64,000 nucleotides of DNA from Orientallactaga sibirica (GCA_036365145.1 JAEOAD010000942.1:1-64000); one strand, 5' to 3'; positions 1 to 12,777 are shown, counted from the stretch's first letter. Notes: a model not told the origin generated them from the sequence alone. A program made the numbers and translations.

Positions 1-180
1 TTGAACTTGATGCACTAAACCATCTTCGTAGGAAAACAACTGATTCCTAGAAACCGAATTAGCTTATTTCACACAGACTTGGTGTTCGGCAATGAAGATG
101 GCATTTTCAAACTGCACAGAAAGCGTAACTAATGATTATACTTCTTGTGAACTACTAACTGAAAAGTTTGAACTTGCTGC
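1..180. repeat. Noisy edge monomer of the common subtype
   Basis: The first monomer carries the rare markers TTGATGCACTAAACCATC and GGAAAACAACTG, which recur in the monomer near 4828-5008. It therefore belongs to the mixed-subtype array rather than to the homogeneous block that follows. It differs from that relative by scattered indels and substitutions, especially at 100-160. This is either local decay or poor consensus sequence. Confidence 0.7.
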
Positions 181-3100
181 ACTCAACCTTTCTAAGTAGG
201 AAAGCAATGATTCCTAGAACCGAATTAGCTTATTTCATACAGTACACTTTCGCAATGAAGATGTTTGTTTTCTCAAGAAAACTACTTTAAAAATGAGGCG
301 AATCTACTATCTTGTACATCTTGTTGATTACATAAACTAGAAAGTTTGAACTTGCTGCACTAAAACCTTCTTTAGAAAGCAAATGATTCCTAGAACACTA
401 GCTTATTTCACTGCAGTAAATGTTTCGGCAATGAAGATGTTTCTTTTGAAACAAACTACTTTAGATACAATCGAATCTCCTATCTTGTACATTGTGTTAG
501 GTTACACAAATTAGAAAAGTTTGAACTTGCCACAAACCTTCTTTGTAGGAGCAAGTGATTCTGAACTGAACTAGCTTATTTCACACAGTAAATTTTCAGC
601 AATGAAGATGTTTGTTTTTCTAAACAAACTACTTTATAATGAAATGAAAACTACTAAGTTGTACATCTTGTTAGATTACACAACTAGAAAAGTTTGAACT
701 TTGCACTCAACCTTCTTTGTAGGAAAGCAAGTGATTCCTAGAACAAATTAGCTTATTTCACACAGTACAATGTTCAGCAATGAAGATGTTTGTTTTCTCA
801 AAAACTACTTTAAAAATGGGCGAATCTACTAAGTTGTACATCTTGTTAGATTACACAAACTAGAAAAGTTTGAACTTGCTGCACTCAACTTTCTTTGTAG
901 GAAAGCAAATGATTCCTAGAACCGAATTAGCTTATTTCACACAGAACAAAGTTCGGCAATGAAGATGTTTGTTTTCTCAAGAAACTACTTTAGAAATAAA
1001 GTGAATCTACTAACTTGTACATCTTGTTAGATTACACTAACTACAAAAGTTTGAACTTGCTGCACTCAACCTTCTTGTAGGAAAGCAACTGATTCCTAGA
1101 ACCAATTAGCTTATTTCACACAGTACAATGTTGACAGTGAAAATGTTTGTTTTCTCAAGAAACTACTTTAGAAATCAGGCGAATCTACTAATTTGTACAT
1201 CTTGTTAGATTACACAAACTAGAAAGTTTGAACTTGCTGCACTCAACCTTCTTTGTAGGAAAGCAATTGATTCTTAGAACCGAATTAGCTTATTTCACAC
1301 AGTACAATGTTCGGCAATGAAGATGGTTTTTTCTCAAGAAACTACTTTAGAAATGAAGGGAATCTACTAATTTGTACATCTTGTTAGATTACACAAACTA
1401 GGAAAGTTTGAACTTGCTGCACTCAACCTTCTTTGTAGGAAAGCAAGTGATTCCTAGAACCGAATTAGCTTATTTCACACAGTACAAAGTTGGCAATGAA
1501 GATGTTTGTTTTCTCAAGAAAAACTACTTTAGAAATGAGGCGAATCTACTAACTTGTACATCTTGTCAGATTACACAAACTAGGAAAGTTTGAATTTGCT
1601 GCACTCAACCTTCTTGTAGGAAAGCAAGTGATTCCTAGAACTGAATTAGCTTATTTCACACAGTACAGTTTTTGGCAATGAAGATGTTTGTTTTCTCAAG
1701 AAACTACTTTAGAAATGAGGTGAATCTACTAACTTGTACATCTTGTTAGATTACACAAACTAGAAAAGTTTGAACTTGCTGCACTCAACCTTCTTTGTAG
1801 GAAAGCAAGTGATTCCTTGAACTAGCTTATTTCACACAGTACAGTGTTCTGCAATGAAGATGTTTGTTTTGAAAGAAACTACTTTAGAAATGAAGAGAAA
1901 TGAACTTGTACATCTTGTTAGATTACACAAAGAAAGGTTTGAACTTGCTGCACTCAACCTTCTTTGTAGGAAAGCAACTGAATGAACCGAAACTAGCTTA
2001 TTTCACACAGTACTTGGCAATGAAGATATTTTTTTTTAAGAAACTACTTTAGAAATGAAGTGAAACTACTAAGTTATACATCTTGTTAGATTACACAAAC
2101 TAGGAAAGTTTGAACTTGCTGCACTAAACCTTCTTTGTAGGAAAGCAATTGATTCTTAGAACCGAATTAGCTTATTTCACACAGTACAGTGTCGGCAATG
2201 AAGATGTTTGTTTTCTCAAGAAACTACTTTAGAAATGAGGTGAATCTACTAAGTTGTACATCTTGTTAGATTACACAAACTAGGAAAGTTTGAACTTGCT
2301 GCACTCAACCTTCTTTGTAGGAAAGCAAGTGATTCCTAGAACCGAATTAGCTTATTTCACACAGTACAAAGTTCGGCAATGAAGATGTTTGTTTTCTAAA
2401 GAAACTACTTTAGAAATGAGGCGAATCTACTAACTTGTACATCTTGTTAGATTACACAAACTAGGAAAGTTTGAACTTGCTGCACTCAACCTTCTTTGTA
2501 GGAAAGCAAGTGATTCCTAGAACCGAATTAGCTTATTTCACACAGTACAATGTTCGGCAATGAAGATGTTTGTTTTTCAAGAAACTACTTTAGAAATGAG
2601 GCGAATCTACTAACTTGTACATCTTGTTAGATTACACAAACTAGAAAAGTTTGAACTTGCTGCACTCAACCTTCTTTGTAGGAAAGCAAGAGATTCCTAG
2701 AACAAAATTAGCTTTATTTCACACAGTACAATGTTCGGCAATGAAGATGTTTGTTTTCTAAAGAAACTACTTTAGAAATGAGCGAATCTACTAACTTGTA
2801 CATCTTGTTAGATTACACAAACTAGAAAAGTTTGAACTTGCTGCACTCAACCTTCTTTGTAGGAAAGCAAGTGATTCCTAGAACCGAATTAGCTTATTTC
2901 ACACAGTACAATGTTCGCAATGAAGATGTTTGTTTTTTCAAGAAACTACTTTAGAAATGAAGGCGAATCTACTAACTTGTACATCTTGTTAGATTACACA
3001 AACTAGGAAAGTTTGAACTTGCTGCACTAAACCTTCTTTGTAGGAAAGCAAGTGATTCCTAGAACCGACTAGCTTATTTCACACAGTACAATGTTCGCAA

Positions 3101-3990
3101 TGAAGATGTTTGTTTTCTCAAGAAACTACTTTAGAAATGAGGCGAATCTACTAACTTGTACATCTTGTTAGATTACACAAACTAGGAAAGTTTGAACTTG
3201 CTGCACTCAACCTTCTTTGTAGGAAAGCAAGTGATTCCTAGAACCGAATTAGCTTATTTCACACAGTACAATGTTCGCAATGAAGATGTTTGTTTTTCTC
3301 AAGAAACTACTTTAGAAATGAGGCGAATCTACTAACTTGTACATCTTGTTAGATTACACAAACTAGAAAAGTTTGAACTTGCTGCACTCAACCTTCTTTG
3401 TAGGAAAGCAAGTGATTCCTAGAACTGAATTAGCTTATTTCACACAGTACAATGTTCGGCAATGAAGATGTTTGTTTTCTCAAGAAACTACTTTAGAAAT
3501 GAGGCGAATCTACTAACTTGTACATCTTGTTAGATTACACAAAATTAGAAAGTTTGAACTTGCTGCACTCAACCTTCTTTGTAGGAAAGCAAGTGATTCC
3601 TAGAACCGAATTAGCTTATTTCACACAGTACAATGTTCGGCAATGAAGATGTTTGTTTTCTCAAGAAACTACTTTAGAAATGAGGCGAATCTACTAACTT
3701 GTACATCTTGTTAGATTACACAAACTAGGAAAGTTTGAACTTGCTGCACTCAACCTTCTTTGTAGGAAAGCAAGTGATTCCTAGAACCGAATTAGCTTAT
3801 TTCACACAGTACAATGTTCGGCAATGAAGATGTTTGTTTTCTAAAGAAACTACTTTAGAAATGAGGAGAATCTACTAACTTGTACATCTTGTTAGATTAC
3901 ACAAACTAGGAAAGTTTGAACTTGCTGCACTCAACCTTCTTTGTAGGAAAGCAAGTGATTCCTAGAACTGAACTAGCTTATTTCACAAAA
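181..3990. repeat. Homogeneous monomer block (single subtype)
   Basis: About 21 consecutive monomers share one set of diagnostic bases: GCACTCAACC, CTTTGTAGG, AAGTGATTCC, TTTTCTCAAG and ACACAAACTAGG. From roughly 2300 to 3950 neighbours differ at only a few positions, whereas 181-1400 holds many more small indels. The block lacks the TTCG core of the CENP-B-box-like motif (it reads TTTG). The transition into the mixed array is a hybrid monomer at about 3914-4094, which begins with CTCAACC and ends with GACTACACTAAGTAG. Confidence 0.85.
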
Positions 3991-4018
3991 TACAGTGTTC
4001 TGAAAAGAAGATGTTTGT

Positions 4019-4042
4019 TTTCTAAAGAAACTACTTTAGAAA
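4019..4042. repeat. Dyad TTTCTAAAG/CTTTAGAAA (monomer subtype i)
   Basis: Perfect 9-base arms with spacer AAACTA. This is the commonest form of the variable dyad segment that follows GGCAATGAAGATG in each monomer. Confidence 0.75.
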
Positions 4043-4121
4043 TAAAGCGTAACTAGTAAGTAATACTTCTTGTTAGACTACACTAAGTAGAAAAGTTTGA
4101 ACTTGCTGCACTAAACCTTCT

Positions 4122-4148
4122 TTGTAGGAAAGCAACTGATTCCTACAA
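4122..4148. repeat. Dyad TTGTAGGAA/TTCCTACAA (representative)
   Basis: Perfect 9-base inverted arms flank the spacer AGCAACTGA. In the TTCG-type monomers the same place reads TTC(G)TAGGAA and TTCCTAGAA, a 9-base dyad with one bulged G. The dyad overlaps the CENP-B-box-like motif and recurs throughout the array. Confidence 0.7.
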
Positions 4149-4193
4149 TAGAATTAGATTATTTCACACAGTACACTTTTTGGCAATGAAGAT

Positions 4194-4212
4194 GTTTGTT
4201 TTTGAAACAAAC
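4194..4212. repeat. Dyad GTTTGTTT/AAACAAAC (monomer subtype ii)
   Basis: Perfect 8-base arms with spacer TTG, at the same monomer position as the dyad of subtype i but with different sequence. It is characteristic of monomers that carry CCTACAA and TAGATATGAAG. Confidence 0.75.
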
Positions 4213-4555
4213 TACCTTAGATATGAAGCGAATCTAGTAAGTTGTACATCTTGTTAGATTACATTAACTAGAAAAGTTTGAACTTGCTGCACTAAACCTT
4301 CTTCGTAGGAAAGCAATTGATTCCTAGAACCGAATTAGCTTATTTCACACAGAACAGTGTTCGGCAATGAAGATGTTTGTTTTCTAAAGAAACTGCTTTA
4401 CAAATGAAGCGAAACTAGTAAGTTAAACATCTTGTTAGACTACACAAACAAGGAAGGTTTGAAGTTGCTGCACTAAACCTTCTTCTTAGGAAAGCAACTG
4501 ATTCCTAGAACCGAACTAACTTATTTCACACGGTATAGTTTTCGGCAATGAAGAT

Positions 4556-4570
4556 GTTTCTTTTTGAAAC
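4556..4570. repeat. Dyad GTTTC/GAAAC (monomer subtype iii)
   Basis: Five-base perfect arms around TTTTT at the equivalent monomer position, in monomers that carry CACGGTATAG or CACAGTATAG and GATGTTTC. Confidence 0.6.
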
Positions 4571-4662
4571 AAACTACTTTAGATATGAAGCGAATCTAGT
4601 AAGTTGTATATCTTTTTAGGTTACACTAACTAGAAAAGTTTGAACTTGCTGCACTAAACCTT

Positions 4663-4679
4663 CTTCGTAGGAAAGCGAC
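4663..4679 (+). promoter_or_regulatory. CENP-B-box-like motif (representative copy)
   Basis: The 17 bases CTTCGTAGGAAAGCGAC match the mammalian CENP-B box consensus YTTCGTTGGAARCGGGA at 12 of 17 positions. The 5' core TTCG and the central A are present, but only one of the four 3' core bases (CGGG) matches. The motif recurs at the same monomer position in most TTCG-type subtypes (with GCGAC, GGAAC or GCAAC at the 3' side) and is degraded to TTTG in the others. Binding by CENP-B is not established by sequence; many therian CENP-B boxes need the 3' core. Confidence 0.4.
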
Positions 4680-4739
4680 TGATTCCTAGAACTGAACTAA
4701 CTTATTTCACACAGTACAGTTTTCGGCAATGAAGATGTA

Positions 4740-4752
4740 TGTTTTCTAAACA
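4740..4752. repeat. Dyad TGTTT/AAACA (monomer subtype iv)
   Basis: Five-base perfect arms around TCT at the equivalent position, in GATGTATG-type monomers. Subtype v (7274-7288) has GTTTTT and AAAAAC around GAA. Confidence 0.6.
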
Positions 4753-7713
4753 AACTGCTTTAGAAATGAAGTGAAACTACTAAGTTGTACATCTTATTAG
4801 ATTACACTAACAAGAAAAGTTTGAACTTGATGCACTAAACCATCTTCGTAGGAAAACAACTGATTCCTAGAACCGAATTAGCTTATTTCACACAGAACAG
4901 TGTTCGGCAATGAAGATGTTTGTTTTCTAAAGAAACTACTTTGGAAAAGAAGCGTAACTAGTAAGTTATACTTCTTGTTAGACTACACTAACTAGAAAAG
5001 TTTGAACTTGCTGCACTAAACCTTCTTTGTAGGAAAGCAACTGATTCCTACAACCGAATTAGATTATTTCACACAGTACACTTTTCCGCAATGAAGATGT
5101 TTGTTTTTGAAACAAACTACCTTAGATATGAAGCGAATCTAGTAAGTTGTACATCTTGTTAGATTACACTAACTAGAAAGGTTTGAACTTGCTGCACTAA
5201 ACCTTCTTCGTAGGAAAGCAACTGATTCCTAGAACCGAACTAGCTTATTTCACACGGTATAGTTTTCGAAAACGAAGATGTTTCTTTTTGAAACAAACTA
5301 CTTTAGATATGAAGCGAAACTAGTAAGTTGTACATCCTGTTATGTTACACTAACTAGAAGAGTTTGAACTTGCTGCACTAAACATTCTTCGTAGGAAAGC
5401 GACTGATTCCTAGAACTGAACTAACTTATTTCACACAGTACAGTTTTCGGCAATGAAGATGTATGTTTTCTAAACAAACTGCTTTAGAAATGAAGTGAAA
5501 CTACTAAGTTGTACATCTTGTTAGATTACACTAACTAGAAAAGATTGAACTTGCTGCACTAAACCTTCTTCCTAGGAAAGCAACTGATTCCTAGAACCGA
5601 ACTACCTTATTTCACACAGTACAGTGTTCGGCAATGAAGATGTTTGTTTTCTAAAGAAACTACTTTAGAAATGAAGCGTAAGTAGTAAGTTGTACATCTT
5701 GTTGGACTACACTAACTAGAAAAGTTTGAACTTGCTGCACTAAACCTTCTTTGTAGGAAAGCAACTGATTCCTACAACCGAATTAGATAATTTCACACAG
5801 TACACTTTTTGGCAATGAAGATGTTTGTTTTTGAAACAAACTACCTTAGATATGAAGCGAATCTAGTAAGTTGTACATCTTGTTAGATTACATTAACTAG
5901 AAAAGTTTGAACTTGCTGCACTAAACCTTCTTCGTAGGAAAGCAATTGTTTCCTAGAATCGAATTAGCTTATTTCACACAGAACAGTGTTCGGCAATGAA
6001 GATGTTTGTTTTCTAAAGAAACTACTTTAAAAATGAAGCGAAACTAGTAAGTTGAATATCTTCTTAGAATACACAAACAAGGAAGGTTTGAAGTTTCTGC
6101 ACTAAACCTTCTTCGTAGGAAAGCAACTGATTCCTAGAACCGAACTAACTTATTTCACAAAGTATAGTTTTCGGCAACGAAGATGTTTCTTTTTGAAACA
6201 AACTACTTTAGATATGAAGCGAATCTAGTAAGTTGTACATCTTGTTAGGTTACACTAACTAGAAAAGTTTGAACTTGCTGCACTAAACCTTCTTCGTAGG
6301 AAAGCGACTGATTCCTAGAACTGAACTAACTTATTTCACACAGTACAGTTTTCGGCAATGAAGATGTATGTTTTCTAAACAAACTGCTTTAGAAATGAAG
6401 TGAAACTACTAAGTTGTACATCTTGTTAGATTACACTGACTAGAAAAGTTTGAACTTGCTGCACTAAACCTTCTTCATAGGAAAGCAACTGATTCCTAGA
6501 ACCGAACTACCTTATTTCACACAGTACAGTGTTCGGAAATGAAGATGTTTGTTTTCTAAATAAACTATTTAGAAATGAAGCGTAAGTAGTAAGTTGTACA
6601 TCTTGTTAGACTACACTAACTAGAAAAGTTTGAACTTGCTGCACTAAACCTTCTTTGTAGGAAAGCAACTGATTCCTACAACCGAAGTAGATTATTTCAC
6701 ACAGTACACTTTTCGGCAATGAAGATGTTTGTTTTTGAAACAAACTACCTTAGATATGAAGCGAATCTAGTAAGTTGTACATTTTGTTAGATTACATTAA
6801 CTAGAAAAGTTTGAACTTGCTGCACTAAACCTTCTTCGTAAGAAAGCAACTCATTCCTAGAACTGAACTAGCTAATTTCACACAGAACAGTGTTCGGCAA
6901 TGAAGATGTTTGTTTTCTAAAAGAACTACTTTAGAAATTAAGCGAAACTAGTAAGTTGTACAACTTGTTAGACTACACAAACAAGGAAGGTTTGAAGTTG
7001 CTGCACTAAACCTTCTTCGTAGGGAAGCAACTGATTCCTAGAACAGAACTATCTTATTTCACACAGCACAGTGTTCGCAAATGAAGATATATGTTTGCTA
7101 AACCAACTGCTTTAGAAAAGATGCGAAACTACTAATTTATACTTCTTCTTAGATTACACTAACTAGAAATGTTTGAAGTTGCTGCACTAAACCTTCTTCG
7201 TGGGAAAGCAACTGATTCCTAGAACAGAACTAGCTTATTTCACACAGTACAGTGTTCAGCAATGAAGATGTTTGTTTTTGAAAAAAACTACTTTAGATAT
7301 CAAGAGAAACAGGTAAGTTGTACATCTTGTTAGATTACACTAACTAGAAAAGTTTGAACTTGCTGCACTAAACATTCTTCGTAGGAAAGCGACTGATTCC
7401 TAGAACTGAACTAACTTATTTCACACAGTACAGTTTTCGGCAATGAAAATGTATGTTTTCTAAACAAACTGCTTTAGAAATGAAGTGAAACTACTAAGTT
7501 GTACATCTTGTTAGATTACACTAACTAGAGAAGATTGAACTTGCTGCACTAAACCTTCTTCGTAGGAAAGCAACTGATTCCTAGAACCGAACTCGCTTAT
7601 TTCACACAGAACAGTGTTCGGCAATGAAGATGTTTGTTTTCTAAAGAAACTACTTTAGAAATGAAGCGTAACTAGTAAGTTGTACATCTTGTTAGACTAC
7701 ACTAACTAGAAAA

Positions 7714-10700
7714 GTTTGAACTTGCTGCACTAAACCTTCTTTGTAGGAAAGCAAGTGATTCCTACAACCGAATTAGATTATTTCACACAGTACACTTTTT
7801 GGCAATGAAGATGTTTGTTTTTGAAACAAACTACCTTAGATATGAAGCGAATCTAGTAAGTTGTACATCTTGTTAGATTACATTAACTAGAAAAGTTTGA
7901 ACTTGCTGCACTAAACCTTCTCCGTAGGAAAGCAATTGATTCCGAGAACCGAATTAGCTTATTTCACACAGAACAGTGTTCGAAAATGAAGATGTTTGTT
8001 TTCTAAAGAAACTAGTTTACAAATGAAGCGAAACTAGTAAGTTGAACATCTTGTTAGACTACACAAACAAGGAAGGTTTGAAGTTGCTGCAACTAACCTT
8101 CTTCGTAGGAAACCAACTGATTCCTAGAACCGAACTAACTTATTTCACACAGTATAGTTTTCGGCAACGAAGATGTTTCTTTTTGAAACAAACTACTTTA
8201 GATATGAAGCGAATCTAGTAAGTTGTACATCTTGTTAGGTTACACGAACTAGAAAAGTTTGAACTTGGTGCACTGAACTTCCTTCATAGGAAAGGGACTG
8301 ATTCCTAGAACTGAACAAACATATTTTACACAGCACAGTTTTCGGCAATGAAGATGTATGTTTTCTAAATAAACTACTTTAGAAATGAAGTGAAACTAAG
8401 TTGTACATCTTGTTAGATTACACTAACTAGAAAAGTTTGAACTTGCTGCACTAAACCTTCTTCGTAGGAAAGCAACTGATTCCTAGAACCGAACTACCTT
8501 ATTTCACACAGTACAGTGTTCGGAAATGAAGATGTTTGTTTTCTAAATAAACTACTTTACAAATGAAGCGTAAGTAGTAAGTTGTACATCTTGTTAGACT
8601 ACATTAACTAGAAAAGTTTGAACTTGCTGCACTAAACCTTCTTTGTAGGAAAGCAATTGATTCCTACAACCGAATTAGATTATTTCACACAGTACACTTT
8701 TCGGCAATGAAGATGTTTGTTTTTTGAAACAAACTACCTTAGATATGAAGCGAATCTAGTAAGTTGTACATTTTGTTAGATTACATTAACTAGAAAAGTT
8801 TGAACTTGCTGCACTAAAACTTCTTCGTAGGAAAGCAACTGATTCCTAGAACCGAATTAGCTTATTTCACACAGAACAGTGTTCGGCAATGAAGATGTTT
8901 GTTTTCTAAAGAAACTACTTTAGAAATGAAGCGTAACTAGTAAGTTATACTTCTTGTTAGACTACACTAAGTAGAAAAGTTTGAACTTGCTGCACTAAAC
9001 ATTCTTTGTAGCAAAACAACTGATTCCTACAATCGAATTAGATTATTTCACACAATACACTTTTCGGCAATGAAGATGTTTGTTTTTGAAACGAACTACC
9101 TTAGATAGGAAGCGAATCTAGTAAGTTGTACATCTTGTTAGATTACACTAACTAGAAAGTTTGAACTTGCTGCTCTGAACCTTCTTCGTAGGAAAGCAAC
9201 TGATTCCTAGAACCGGACTAGCTTATTTCACACGGTATAGTTTTTGAAAACGAAGATGTTTCTTTTTGAAACAACCTACTTTAGATATGAAGCGAATCTA
9301 GTAAGTTGTACATCTTGTTAGGTTACACTAACTAGAAAAGTTTGAACTTGCTGCACTAAACCTTCTTCGTAGGAAAGCGACTGATTTCTAGAACCGAACT
9401 AACTTATTTCACACAGTACAGTTTTCGGAAATGAAGATGTATGTTTTCTAAACAAACTGCTTTAGAAATGAAGTGAAACTACTAAGTTGTACATCTTGTT
9501 AGATTACACTAACTAGAAAAGTTTGAACTTGCTGCACTAAACATTCTTCGTAGGAAAGCAACTGATTCCTAGAACCGAACTAGCTTATTTCACACAGTAC
9601 TATGTTCCGCAATGAAGATGTTTGTTTTCTAAAGAAACTACTTTAGAAATGAAGCGTAACTAGTAAGTTGTACATCTTGTTAGACTACACTAAGTAGAAA
9701 AATTTGAACTTCCTGCACTAAACCTTCTTTGTAGGAAAGCAACTAATTCCTACAATCGGATTAGATTATTTCGCACAGTACACTTTTCGGCAATGAATAT
9801 GTTTGTTTTTGAAACAAACTACCTTAGATATGAAGCGAATCTAGTAAGTTGTACATCTTGTTAGATTACATTAACTAGAAAGGTTTGAATTTGCTGCACT
9901 AAACCTTCTTCGTAGGAAAGCAATTGATTCCTAGAACCGAATTAGATTATTTCACACAGAACAGTGTTCGGCAATGAAGATGTTCGTTTTCTAAAGAAAC
10001 TACTTTACAAATGAAACGAAATGAGTAAGTTGAAAATCTTGTTAGACTACACAAACAAGGAAGGTTTGAAGTTGCTGCACTAAACCTTCTTCTTAGGAAA
10101 GCAACTGATTCCTAGAACCGAACTAACTTATTTCACACAGTATAGTTTTCGGCAATGAAGATGTTTCTTTTTGAAACAAACTACTTTAGATATGAAGCGA
10201 ATCTAGTAAGTTGTATATCTTTTTAGGTTACACTAACTAGAAAAGTTTGAACTTGCTGCACTAAACCTTCTTCGTAGGAAAGCGACTGATTCCTAGAACT
10301 GAACTAACTTATTTCACACAGTACAGTTTTCGGCAATGAAGATGTATGTTTTCTAAACAAACTGCTTTAGAAATGAAGTGAAACTACTAAGTTGTACATC
10401 TTATTAGATTACACTAACAAGAAAAGTTTGAACATGCTGCACTAAACGTTCTTCGTAGGAAAGCAACTGATTGCTGGAACCGAACCAGCTTATTTCACAC
10501 AGTACAGTTTTGGCAATGAAGATGTTTGTTTTCTAAAGAAACTACTTTAGAAATGAAGCGTAACTAGTAAGTTGTACTTCTTGTTAGACTACACTAACTA
10601 GAAAAGTTTGAACTTGCTGCACTAAACCTTCTTTGTAGGAAAGCAACTGATTCCTACAACCGAATTAGATTATTTCACACAGTACAATTTTCGGCAATGA

Positions 10701-12777
10701 AGATGTTTGTTTTTGAAACAAACTACCTTAGATATGAAGCGAATCTAGTAAGTTGTACATCTTGTTAGATTACATTAACTAGAAAAGTTTGTACTTGCTG
10801 CACTAAACCTTCTTCGTAGGAGAGCAATTGATTCCGAGAACCGAATTAGCTTATTTCACACAGAACAGGGTTCGGCAATGAAGATGTTTGTTTTCTAAAG
10901 AAACTACTTTACAAATGAAGCGAAACTAGTAAGTTGAACATCTTGTTAGACTACACAAACAAGGAAGGTTTGAAGTTGCTGCACTAAACCTTCTTCGTAG
11001 GGAAGCAACTGATTCCTAGAACAAAACTAGCTTATTTCACACAGCACAGTGTTCGCAAATGAAGATGTATGTTTGCTAAACCAAGTGATTTAGAAAAGAT
11101 GCGAAACTATCAATTTATACATCTTCTTAGATAACACTAACTAGAAATGTTTGAACTTGCTGCACTAAACCTTCTTCGCAGGAAAGGAACTGATTCCTAG
11201 AACCGAACTAGCTTATTTCACACAGTACAGTGTTCGGCAATGAAGATGTTTGTTTTCCAAAAAAACTACTTTAGATATGAAGAGAAACAGGTACGTTGTA
11301 CATCTTGTTAGATTACACTAACTAGAAACGTTTGAACTTGCTGCACTAAACATTCTTTGTAGGAAAGTAACAAATTCCTATAACCGAATTAGATTATTTC
11401 ACACAGTACACTTTTCGGCAATGAAGATGTTTGTTTTTGAAACAAACTACCTTAGATATGAAGCGAATCTAGTAAGTTGTACATCTTGTTAGATTACATT
11501 AAGTAGAAAAGTTTGAACTTGCTGCACTAAACCTTCTTCGTAGGAGAGCAATTGATTCCTAGAACCAAATTAGCTTATTTCACACAGAACAGTGTTCGGC
11601 AATGAAGATGTTTGTTTTCTAAAGAAACTAGTTTACAAATGAAGCGAAACTAGTAAGTTGAACATCTTGTTAGAATACACAAACAAGGAAGGTTTGAAGT
11701 TGCTGCACTAAACCTTCTTCGTAGTAAAGCAACTGATTCCTAGAACCGAACTAACTTATTTCACACAGTATAGTTTTCGGCAATGAAGATGTTTCTTTTT
11801 GAAACAAACTACTTTAGATATGAAGCGAATCTAGTAAGTTGTACATCTTTTTAGGTTACACTAACTAGAAAAGTTTGAACTTGCTGCACTAAACCTTCTT
11901 CGTAGGAAAGCGACTAATTCCTAGAACTGAAATAACTTATTTCACACAGTACAGTTTTCGGCAATGAAGATGTATGTTTTCTAAACAAACTGCTTTAGAA
12001 ATGAAGTGAAACTACTAAGTTGTACATCTTATTAGATTACACTAACAAGAAAAGTTTGAACATGCTGCACTAAACGTTCTTCGTAGGAAAGCAACTGATT
12101 GCTTGAACCGAACCAGCTTATTTCACACAGTACAGTTTTTGGCAATGAAGATGTTTGTTTTCTAAAGAAACTACTTTAGAAATGAAGCGTAACTAGTAAG
12201 TTGTACTTCTTGTTAGACTACACTAACTAGAAAAGTTTGAACTTGCTGCACTAAACCTTCTTTGTAGGAAAGCAACTGATTCCTACAACCGAATTAGATT
12301 ATTTCACACAGTACAATTTTTCGCAATGAAGATGTTTGTTTTTGAAACAAACTACCTTAGATATGAAGCGAATCTAGTAAGTTGTACATTTTGTTAGACT
12401 ACATTAACTAGAAAAGTTTGTACTTGCTGCACTCAACCTTCTTCGTAGGAGAGCAATTGATTCCGAGAACCGAATTAGCTTATTTCACACAGAACAGGGT
12501 TCAGCAATGAAGATGTTTGTTTTCTAAAGAAACTACTTTAAAAATGAAGCGAAACTAGTAAGTTGAACATCTTGTTAGACCACACAAACAAGGGAGGTTT
12601 GAAGTTGCTGCACTAAACCTTCTTCGTAGGGAAGCAACTGATTCCTAGAACAAAACTAGCTTATTTCACACAGCACAGTGTTCGCAAATGAAGATGTATG
12701 TTTGCTAAACCAACTGCTTTAGAAAAGATGCGAAACTATCAATTTATACATCTTCTTAGATTACACTAACTAGAAAT
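7714..12777. repeat. 5.06-kb 28-monomer unit, copy 1
   Basis: Rare markers recur exactly one unit later: GAACTTGGTGCACTGAAC at 8261 and 13325, GTTTGTACTTGC near 10789 and 15850, AGGTACGTTGTACATC near 11288 and 16351. Offsets of 5061-5064 bases hold over the whole length, so the segment is a tandem duplication of about 28 monomers. Its last nine monomers (11149-12777) are one 9-mer HOR unit. Confidence 0.85.

Larger units (their letters stand above)
3990..7713. repeat. Mixed-subtype satellite, irregular HOR
   Basis: Several monomer subtypes alternate. The marker subtype containing CTTTGTAGGAAAGCAACTG followed by CCTACAA recurs near 4121, 5025, 5747, 6651 and 7735, spacings of about 904, 722, 904 and 1084 bases (5, 4, 5 and 6 monomers). 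This suggests an originally regular multi-monomer unit shuffled by unequal exchange. No gene is seen. Confidence 0.75.

Noticed and set aside
1408..1593. 61-codon open frame in the homogeneous satellite block
   Set aside because: It covers one monomer, is not kept open in neighbouring monomers, and has no recognisable protein features. It is a chance frame.
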